DNA of 25,600 nucleotides from a virus. The notes below the pieces were generated by a model. That model worked only from the letters and a program-made list of their open reading frames with translations, was not told the origin of the DNA and did not search any database. The stretch is taken from positions 1 to 25,600 of the IMG/VR virus record IMGVR_UViG_3300009159_006930; one strand, written 5' to 3'. Positions 20,688-25,600 of the stretch are shown in pieces. Position 1 is the stretch's first letter; the number at the start of each line of letters is the position of its first letter. The position numbers and the translations under genes were made by a program.

Positions 20688-23003
20688 TTGGCTTTTTTAT
20701 TAACTGCTTGTGCCAGCGGCCCAGGCGGAAATACAATATCAGGTCCTTCTTACTCTGTGCCTTTTCACACACCAGTGCGTGTGGGCAGTGTGTCAATTAC
20801 ACAATCTGTTACCAGTTCTATTGCAGTAGCAGACATCTTTACCAAAGATTTGACAGGCAGCGGCGCAGAGAATGTTATTATTGCAGGCAGGTCAGTGGAC
20901 ACTACCAGGATTGATAGTCAAATTAACATCTTTGGTTGGCAAAGCGGTAGATTGATAAATCAAACCAGTAGTTGGTTTTCGGGCAATGACAATATTATCC
21001 GAGGCACCGAACCCGATATTGAATTCGGAGACTTTTTAGGCAATGGCAAAATTGGTATGTATGTGCCGCCCAGCACAGACAGCGAATCTATCAGAGGCGC
21101 ACCAGGCAGCGTTTTTATCAACAATGGAAATTCTTTTACTCGAGTCGACTTAAATCTGGGTGCTGCATGGGCGCATGACAGTGTGGTCTACGACTTTGAT
21201 CGAGATGGTCGGGCCGATATTTTTACGCTGGACTACGGGCCCAACAGTAGCCTTTCTCTCAGCAATGGAGATGGTACTTTTTCAGTGTACAGAAATAAAT
21301 CTACCAGTGCATTACAAGGAGCCAGTGGAGTGGCCGCGGGCGACTTTTTGGGCAATGGCACTGTCAGTCTAATAGTAACCGATTCTTCTACAACCCCGGG
21401 ACAACAAAACAGTTTAATGTCATGGTCTTTGTCTGGCAGTGACTTAGTAATGACCACTCAGTCATTTCTACCTGTGGGAAGATTTGATTTGCCCAAGTGG
21501 GCCAGTTATAATACCAGCCCAGGTATAGCCAGTCATAATGTACGAGCATTGGCTTTTGATTTTGACAACAGCGGTGTACCGTCTGCGATTATTTTTAGTG
21601 CTCCGTGGTTTACCAATGGAGCCAGACCTGCATGGTCTGAAGTACAATTCTTAAAAAACAACGGCAGTGGTGTGTTTACTGATGTGACTGACAGTGTGCT
21701 GATTGGCTACGACAATACCATGCCTGTCAGTTATAATCCCAAGTTAATTGATATCAATGGGGATGGGTTAACTGACATATTCTTGAGTGCGCCTGCTTGG
21801 ACTAATCCTACTAATAATACTCAGGTATTGTTGCATACCTCGGATCACAAATTTGTGGCATCCTACGCCAATGTATTCGCAGCATTTGAAAATCAGTCAT
21901 ATAATCTCGAAGCAATTCGATCTGCCGCAATTAATAATTTGAATGTGACCAATATTGTACAAGGTCCCAATAATGAATTGTATTTGATTACCTTGATTAA
22001 TACAGTAGAGAACGGTGCCGCCACCAAAGCAATTTATCTTAGTAAGATTGGTGCAATGACTACTACGGCACAGGCCACATTGGCCGCTATTAAGACCAAT
22101 TGGCCTTATCTCAGTGACGCACAGGCAAATAGTATTTTGTCAAAAACTTCAACCACTTGGTTGGGATTTAACATTGTTGATCCTGTCAGAGCATTGAGTC
22201 CAATTGGTAATTTAGGCTTGAATATCAACGGCACAAGAACTGTATTCAATGGTTATATCAGCGGATTAAAACTCAAAGACCGTAATACAGTGTTGTTTGA
22301 TGATGTTGGCAGATCCTTTGCTGTTGATTTATCTTCTACTTCTGCATTATCTCCAAATGCTTGGGCAAGATACAGTGAAAACATCACTGACGATACTCGT
22401 GGTGCTCAGTCAATGAAACTGCAATATATGCAAGCGGGCAATTTTAAATTTGGTGCAGACACTGCAACACAATCTTTGGCTGTGGGATTGACCGGAGTAC
22501 AGATCAGCAACAATAGTCAGCTGAGTTTTCAGTATACACAAATGCCGTTTAGTCCGTTTGTACAAATGTCAGGCAGTTGGGGACTGGTTAAAAAATCATC
22601 CATGCTGGAATCGACTGTGACAACCAAGTATCAGGGTTTTGTTGGTCGGGCCGGATTAATGTATGCCAATACCACTATCGATGCTGGTTTGGTCACTGAT
22701 ATCAGTGCTATCACCAGCGTGTGGTCAGAAGTGGGCTATGAATGGAAACATGCGAAACTAATGGGCGGAGTACTGCCCAAAATAGTCAGTGGCACTGCTT
22801 CATTAAGATTACCAGTAGGCGTTGACATGATGGGCGTTTCTCTGTATAATGACAGTAAGGTTAATATCAGTAATCCCACTACCAGCTATGTGAGACTTGC
22901 GTACCAAGAACAAGTCAACAAAACAGTTAGTTTTTCTTTCAATGGTTTAGTATCTGACCGCAAGCAAACCAGCTTGATGGCTGAAATGAAAATTAAATTC
23001 TGA
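20688..23003 (+). CDS. Large predicted lipoprotein with FG-GAP/VCBS-type repeats and barrel-like C-terminus
   Basis: A 771-residue exported protein. The first residues give a lipobox-like LTAC before ASGPGG. Reading the open frame upstream adds LKIIPFL, making a normal lipoprotein signal with a Lys, but no ATG, GTG or TTG lies there; the only standard start is TTG 20688, which gives a signal too short. Residues 50-400 contain calcium-loop repeats as in FG-GAP/VCBS propellers: DFLGNGKIG near 115, DFDRDGRADIF near 170, DFLGNGT near 219, DINGDGLTDIF near 355. Residues from about 555 are alternating polar/hydrophobic strands ending in MKIKF, the terminal Phe of outer-membrane barrels. It may be surface-exposed on the host during infection, perhaps in superinfection exclusion; this is inference. 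Confidence 0.75.
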   Translation: MAFLLTACASGPGGNTISGPSYSVPFHTPVRVGSVSITQSVTSSIAVADIFTKDLTGSGAENVIIAGRSVDTTRIDSQINIFGWQSGRLINQTSSWFSGNDNIIRGTEPDIEFGDFLGNGKIGMYVPPSTDSESIRGAPGSVFINNGNSFTRVDLNLGAAWAHDSVVYDFDRDGRADIFTLDYGPNSSLSLSNGDGTFSVYRNKSTSALQGASGVAAGDFLGNGTVSLIVTDSSTTPGQQNSLMSWSLSGSDLVMTTQSFLPVGRFDLPKWASYNTSPGIASHNVRALAFDFDNSGVPSAIIFSAPWFTNGARPAWSEVQFLKNNGSGVFTDVTDSVLIGYDNTMPVSYNPKLIDINGDGLTDIFLSAPAWTNPTNNTQVLLHTSDHKFVASYANVFAAFENQSYNLEAIRSAAINNLNVTNIVQGPNNELYLITLINTVENGAATKAIYLSKIGAMTTTAQATLAAIKTNWPYLSDAQANSILSKTSTTWLGFNIVDPVRALSPIGNLGLNINGTRTVFNGYISGLKLKDRNTVLFDDVGRSFAVDLSSTSALSPNAWARYSENITDDTRGAQSMKLQYMQAGNFKFGADTATQSLAVGLTGVQISNNSQLSFQYTQMPFSPFVQMSGSWGLVKKSSMLESTVTTKYQGFVGRAGLMYANTTIDAGLVTDISAITSVWSEVGYEWKHAKLMGGVLPKIVSGTASLRLPVGVDMMGVSLYNDSKVNISNPTTSYVRLAYQEQVNKTVSFSFNGLVSDRKQTSLMAEMKIKF

Positions 23004-23010
23004 GTATCAA

Positions 23011-23463
23011 ATGTTTCTTAAATTTTTAGAAAAAATCGGTCGCAAACGAATTGTCATGGACCGTGTCAATGATGAACCCTATCTCGAACGCTACTATGTA
23101 TTTCTCAAGGATCGAGCTCGATTTCCGTTTAATGTGTTCCTGCACAAATTTCTTAAATCAGATCCCGATGATGTACATGATCATCCATGGCCTTACGCCA
23201 CACTGATTCTCCGTGGTGGCTATTGGGAGTGGACACCACAGTTTGACGAGTCGGGTCACCGGTGCGGTGAGATCTCCAAATGGAGAGGTGCAGGCAGTTT
23301 AAGATTTGCCAGTGCTGAAAGTTATCATAGAATCGAATTGGATCCCGCAGTTGAATGCTGGACGCTGTTCATGCCCGGACCCAAGCAACGAGAGTGGGGA
23401 TTTTTAAGCAAAGGAAAATGGATACAATGGGAAAAGTATATTCAAGCTCGCTCAATTCGGTAA
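23011..23463 (+). CDS. Cupin-fold protein
   Basis: A 150-residue protein with a single cupin domain. DVHDHPWPYATLILRGGYWE (H56, H58 and the conserved glycine turn) matches cupin motif 1; SAESYHRIEL (H106) matches motif 2; ECWTLFMPGPKQREWGF is a typical closing strand. The three His can bind a metal. Similar short cupins occur in many phages and their hosts with unknown role; small-molecule isomerase or dioxygenase chemistry is possible. Seven bases after the lipoprotein stop; the next gene starts inside it. Confidence 0.75.
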   Translation: MFLKFLEKIGRKRIVMDRVNDEPYLERYYVFLKDRARFPFNVFLHKFLKSDPDDVHDHPWPYATLILRGGYWEWTPQFDESGHRCGEISKWRGAGSLRFASAESYHRIELDPAVECWTLFMPGPKQREWGFLSKGKWIQWEKYIQARSIR

Positions 23464-23768
23464 AAGGTACTTTTGTAGTGGACATACGCGGCTACGACGA
23501 ATCAGTACAATCGTATTTGATGCAGCGTGGCGCAGTTGAATGGACAGGCTACTACTATAGTCGCAGCATCAAGGGCAAAAATTTCAAATCAATTCATTTT
23601 CCGGGCAGCAAGCCAATGCATCACGGCTTGGATTCTACTAGATTGTTTATGCCCAGCGAAGACGAAGCACTGTTGTTTAGTCTAGCATTTGGTCATTTAA
23701 TTATCAGCACACATGTCAAATCAATACAACAATTAATAGATAATACCAATGAACAAACGAATTATTGA
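23427..23768 (+). CDS. Unknown phage protein
   Basis: A 113-residue protein with VVDIRGYDESVQSYLMQRGAV near the N-terminus and FMPSEDEALLFSLAFGHLI near residue 80, probably a small alpha-beta protein. I do not recognise it. Starts considered are ATG 23418 and ATG 23427; the second is preferred because AAGGA at 23411-23415 is then 11 bases away, against 2. An upstream in-frame TTG at 23355 would overlap the cupin gene by 109 bases and is unlikely. The chosen start overlaps it by 37. Confidence 0.6.
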   Translation: MGKVYSSSLNSVKGTFVVDIRGYDESVQSYLMQRGAVEWTGYYYSRSIKGKNFKSIHFPGSKPMHHGLDSTRLFMPSEDEALLFSLAFGHLIISTHVKSIQQLIDNTNEQTNY

Positions 23769-23800
23769 ACACAAAGAATTGAAGTTAGGTAAACAGTGTA

Positions 23801-24547
23801 ATGAATAATTTAAATGAATATGATGAAGCCAAGTTTCGAACTGAGTTTGATAAATCTTCATTGTATAAACAAATATCATCTGATTTTGATATAATTTTGT
23901 GGGACAAGCACATAAAAAACTTGTTTAATATTACTCCCAGACAATCAATGGGACAAAGAATTTTTAATGTGACGCCATTTTACTATTTGAATAAACTCAC
24001 AGAAACAAACCCTGGTAAAATTTATGATATCGGTTGTGGTTGGAACATATTTAAAAAATATGTCCCTAGTATTATTGGTATTGATTTCCGTCAACAATAT
24101 GCAGAAATATATGCAGATATAGAGGCCGATATCAATAAAGATTATATTATATCACATAAAGAACATTTTGAATCCGCATTCTCTATATGTGCATTACATT
24201 ATCATTCACTTACTAATTTAGAAAAAATTATTACAAATTTTTTATCAATGATCAAATTAAATGGAAGAGGGTTTTTATCTCTAAATTTAGAAAGAATGAT
24301 CGATGTAACATCTGCTGAAGAAAACATTAATTTATTTGGAATTGTGAATCCATCAGATAAACAATATGATCAATATATTAGATCAGTAGTAGAAAAAATA
24401 CCATGTAAATATTTAATTGTGGACATAGATGTAAGTGTCCGTAATGAATATTTAAATGGAAATATTCGTCTTGTTTTTGAAAAAATAAATAAGAGTAGCG
24501 GTCTTGGTGTCACTCCCGCTTTACAAACTCTGCCACCTATGCTATAA
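23801..24547 (+). CDS. SAM-dependent methyltransferase, AT-rich
   Basis: A 248-residue protein. KIYDIGCGWNIFKKY near 73-87 is SAM-binding motif I, IIGIDFRQQYAE near 91-102 gives the acidic residue of motif II, FSICALHYHSLTN near 126-138 resembles motif IV, and a KLNGRGFLSLNLERM strand follows. It lacks the DPPY-type motif of DNA adenine enzymes. Codons are clearly more AT-rich and Ile/Lys/Asn-rich than in neighbouring genes, which suggests recent acquisition; the last 20 codons return to ordinary composition and contain the promoter of queD. Gap of 32 bases after the previous gene. Confidence 0.75.
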   Translation: MNNLNEYDEAKFRTEFDKSSLYKQISSDFDIILWDKHIKNLFNITPRQSMGQRIFNVTPFYYLNKLTETNPGKIYDIGCGWNIFKKYVPSIIGIDFRQQYAEIYADIEADINKDYIISHKEHFESAFSICALHYHSLTNLEKIITNFLSMIKLNGRGFLSLNLERMIDVTSAEENINLFGIVNPSDKQYDQYIRSVVEKIPCKYLIVDIDVSVRNEYLNGNIRLVFEKINKSSGLGVTPALQTLPPML

Positions 24548-24548
24548 T
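24520..24548 (+). promoter_or_regulatory. Sigma70-type promoter for queD
   Basis: TTTACA at 24520-24525 and a perfect TATAAT at 24543-24548 are 17 bases apart. The -10 box includes the TAA stop of the methyltransferase gene. AGGAG at 24554-24558 is the ribosome binding site for queD (ATG 24566), so the leader is only about ten bases long. Confidence 0.75.
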
Positions 24549-24556
24549 CACATAGG
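24536..24556 (+). repeat. Inverted repeat around the queD -10 box
   Basis: CCTATG (24536-24541) and CATAGG (24551-24556) are perfect inverted repeats with a nine-base centre that holds TATAAT. The placement is what a repressor operator would have; six-base arms can also arise by chance. Confidence 0.35.
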
Positions 24557-24565
24557 AGAAAAATA

Positions 24566-25078
24566 ATGGCAACAACACTACTAACCCCCGTACAATATAA
24601 GTACACCAGTACCAAAGAGTATCACGACTCTTTCCCCTGCGCCTACAGGCAATGGCGAGCTGATAGTCACTGTAATCTGATACACGGCTACAGCTTCAGC
24701 ATGAAGTTTTACTTTGGTACCAACTATCTAGATGCACGAAACTGGGCAGCTGACTACGGCGGCCTTTCAGAACTGAAATCTGTGTTGGAAAGTCAATTTG
24801 ACCACACCTTGCTGGTGGCCGAAGACGATCCTGAACTGGCCTTTTACAAAGAAATGGAACAGCGCAAGTTGGCCAAACTGACAATTCTGCCCAAGCTGGG
24901 TTGTGAAGGTCTGGCTGATCAGCTTTACAAGTATGTCAACGGTGTGTATATTCCAGATTACCTAGGACACGGTGAAGCACAACGACTTTGGTGCTATCGT
25001 GTGGAAGTGCGTGAAACACAAAGCAACATGGCGTTCCGCGAAGGACATCGTGAGTGGAACGAGGATTTATTTGAATGA
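24566..25078 (+). CDS. queD: QueD-like 6-pyruvoyl-tetrahydropterin synthase / 6-carboxytetrahydropterin synthase
   Basis: A 170-residue T-fold enzyme that would turn dihydroneopterin triphosphate into 6-carboxy-5,6,7,8-tetrahydropterin. FPCAYRQWRADSHCNLIHGY aligns with the family's F-x-A-A-H...C...H-G-H block, with catalytic C36. QFDHTLLV (D79, H80), EGLADQLYKYV (near 114-124) and VEVRETQSN (E150) are all in place. Two of the three usual zinc His are Tyr (Y27 and Y42); H40 is kept and H35 might substitute. About 50 residues longer than E. coli QueD, mainly by an insert after DHTLLV. It has its own promoter and AGGAG site, and starts the queD-mazG-queE unit. Confidence 0.88.
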   Translation: MATTLLTPVQYKYTSTKEYHDSFPCAYRQWRADSHCNLIHGYSFSMKFYFGTNYLDARNWAADYGGLSELKSVLESQFDHTLLVAEDDPELAFYKEMEQRKLAKLTILPKLGCEGLADQLYKYVNGVYIPDYLGHGEAQRLWCYRVEVRETQSNMAFREGHREWNEDLFE

Positions 25079-25230
25079 AACCAACTCGGCAGTGGCTCAC
25101 TGCTTTAGTTAAAAAAGCAAGCAACATAGACGGCGAAGTGATTCGTATTGCTTGCATTAAAATTACTATAGTGCTAATATACACTGTATTAATCTGCTAT
25201 ATTATAGCGGGTATAATTCGACATTGGTAA
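25075..25230 (+). CDS. 51-residue single-pass membrane protein
   Basis: ATG 25075 forms an ATGA overlap with the queD stop, and the frame runs to TAA at 25228, three bases before the mazG-like start. The first 24 residues are basic and polar (MKPTRQWLTALVKK), then residues about 26-47 are a hydrophobic helix rich in Ile (IACIKITIVLIYTVLICYII), ending in IRHW. Clear membrane character and exact fit between coupled genes support it as real. Function unknown. Confidence 0.6.
   Translation: MKPTRQWLTALVKKASNIDGEVIRIACIKITIVLIYTVLICYIIAGIIRHW
25189..25217 (+). promoter_or_regulatory. Weak possible promoter with central palindrome
   Basis: A perfect TATAAT at 25212-25217 lies 17 bases after TTAATC (25189-25194, three of six). 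Between them GCTATATTATAGC at 25196-25208 is a perfect palindrome with a single central base, a possible operator. It could fire the mazG-queE pair separately from queD. The weak -35 keeps confidence low. Confidence 0.3.
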
Positions 25231-25233
25231 ATT

Positions 25234-25515
25234 ATGAATAAAAAAGAAAATGAAATTATGGACATCCTCCAAGAGGAATGTGCAGAAGTTATACAGGCAG
25301 TGAGCAAAGTTAGACGCTTCGGTATCGACAATTACAAGCCCGGAAAACCTAAAACTAACAGGGAACATTTGGAAGAAGAACTTGGTGACTTGTTAGCTAT
25401 GGTTGATATTATGCTAGAACAAGACATTGTATCATGGGGGAATCTCGAAGTGACAAAAAAGGCAAAAATTGAAAAACTTCGTAAGTGGTCAAATATTTTT
25501 GAAAAGGTACAATAA
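25234..25515 (+). CDS. MazG-like nucleoside triphosphate pyrophosphohydrolase
   Basis: A 93-residue all-helical protein with the MazG/dUTPase-2-type metal-binding plan: EECAE at residues 14-18 (E14, E15, E18) and EELGD at 48-52 (E49, D52), then DLLAMVD. Family members hydrolyse NTPs or dNTPs to the monophosphate and pyrophosphate; phage versions may trim the nucleotide pool. It lacks the second repeat of full-length MazG. Placed between queD and queE, so it may clear unwanted nucleotides during base modification, but that is inference. Its TAATG end overlaps queE by one base. Confidence 0.85.
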   Translation: MNKKENEIMDILQEECAEVIQAVSKVRRFGIDNYKPGKPKTNREHLEEELGDLLAMVDIMLEQDIVSWGNLEVTKKAKIEKLRKWSNIFEKVQ

Positions 25516-25600
25516 TGTTCGGAACCAATGAAATCATCGGAAAGAAATATTTTAAGGACGCACCAGCAGACAGTCTATATGTGACCAGTATGTTCTTTAC
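25515..25600 (+). CDS. queE: Start of QueE-like 7-carboxy-7-deazaguanine synthase (partial)
   Basis: The first 28 codons of a gene cut by the window end. The visible residues are MFGTNEIIGKKYF, then SLYVTSMFFT. The second segment matches the strand just before the LQGEG motif in QueE (E-I-F-x-T in bacteria), and phage QueE proteins often carry an N-terminal extension like this one. The radical SAM cysteines lie beyond the window, so the call rests on a short match and on the position after queD and mazG. It would convert carboxytetrahydropterin to 7-carboxy-7-deazaguanine. Confidence 0.65.
   Translation, partial: MFGTNEIIGKKYFKDAPADSLYVTSMFF

Noticed and set aside
23749-23808. A 19-codon frame linking the unknown gene at 23427 and the methyltransferase
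   Set aside because: It overlaps both neighbours in a way that could couple translation, but it is too short and has no visible motif to support a protein.
24497-24520. AGCGG/CCGCT hairpin as a terminator of the methyltransferase gene
   Set aside because: Only five base pairs with a 14-base loop, within the coding sequence, and not followed by a T-run; it overlaps the queD promoter.
1-25600. CRISPR arrays, tRNA genes, insertion sequences, att sites
   Set aside because: No spaced direct repeats, no cloverleaf-like sequence, no transposase or integrase coding region and no terminal inverted repeats were seen on reading both strands.

Overview
The window looks like part of the genome of an uncultured tailed phage related to the T4-like myoviruses. 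About 97% of it is coding, every supported gene lies on the + strand, and neighbouring genes usually overlap by 1-14 bases (many ATGA or TAATG junctions). Two replisome genes are clear: a family B DNA polymerase like T4 gp43 and a sliding clamp like gp45. Many of the small conserved genes resemble accessory genes of aquatic (cyanophage or pelagiphage type) T4-like phages. I see no tRNA, rRNA, integrase, insertion sequence, CRISPR array or structural gene. The host cannot be read from the sequence; sigma70-type promoters and an outer-membrane-type lipoprotein suggest a Gram-negative bacterium.

Layout. Bases 28-4830 hold a tightly coupled cassette that looks like nucleotide-sugar or ketose metabolism: a nucleotidyltransferase fused to a sugar/choline-type kinase, an AroE-like dehydrogenase, a KdsC-like HAD phosphatase, a GatZ/KbaZ-like aldolase and an unknown protein that may be a glycosyltransferase. 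A near-consensus promoter at 4827 then drives a DsbA-like small DNA-binding protein, a membrane protein, a radical SAM protein, DNA polymerase, a second radical SAM protein and a methyltransferase. A promoter at 11224 drives the sliding clamp, a small coiled-coil protein and a DpdA-type transglycosylase. A promoter at 13761 leads into a small membrane protein, a Gfo/Idh/MocA oxidoreductase, a zinc-type alcohol dehydrogenase, small conserved phage proteins, a GT-B glycosyltransferase, a half-length DegT-type aminotransferase, GTP cyclohydrolase I (FolE) and more small proteins. Bases 20629-23003 hold a large predicted lipoprotein with FG-GAP-type repeats and a barrel-like C-terminus. After it come a cupin, an unknown protein and an AT-rich methyltransferase. 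A promoter at 24520 drives QueD, a 51-residue membrane protein, a MazG-like protein and the start of QueE, which runs off the window.

How the genes fit together. FolE, QueD and QueE are successive steps from GTP to 7-carboxy-7-deazaguanine. DpdA inserts a 7-deazaguanine into DNA in place of guanine. Together they indicate a phage that makes its own modified base and puts it into its genome, probably against host restriction. QueC is not in the window and would be expected just downstream of QueE. The second theme is sugar chemistry: two dehydrogenases, an aminotransferase, a phosphatase, an aldolase, a nucleotidyltransferase-kinase, at least one glycosyltransferase and two radical SAM/methyltransferase modules. 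Whether these sugars decorate the phage DNA, the virion or the host envelope cannot be settled from sequence. The least familiar elements are the two radical SAM proteins with a SPASM-like cysteine domain at the wrong end, the sugar cassette, and the lipoprotein with no ordinary start codon.
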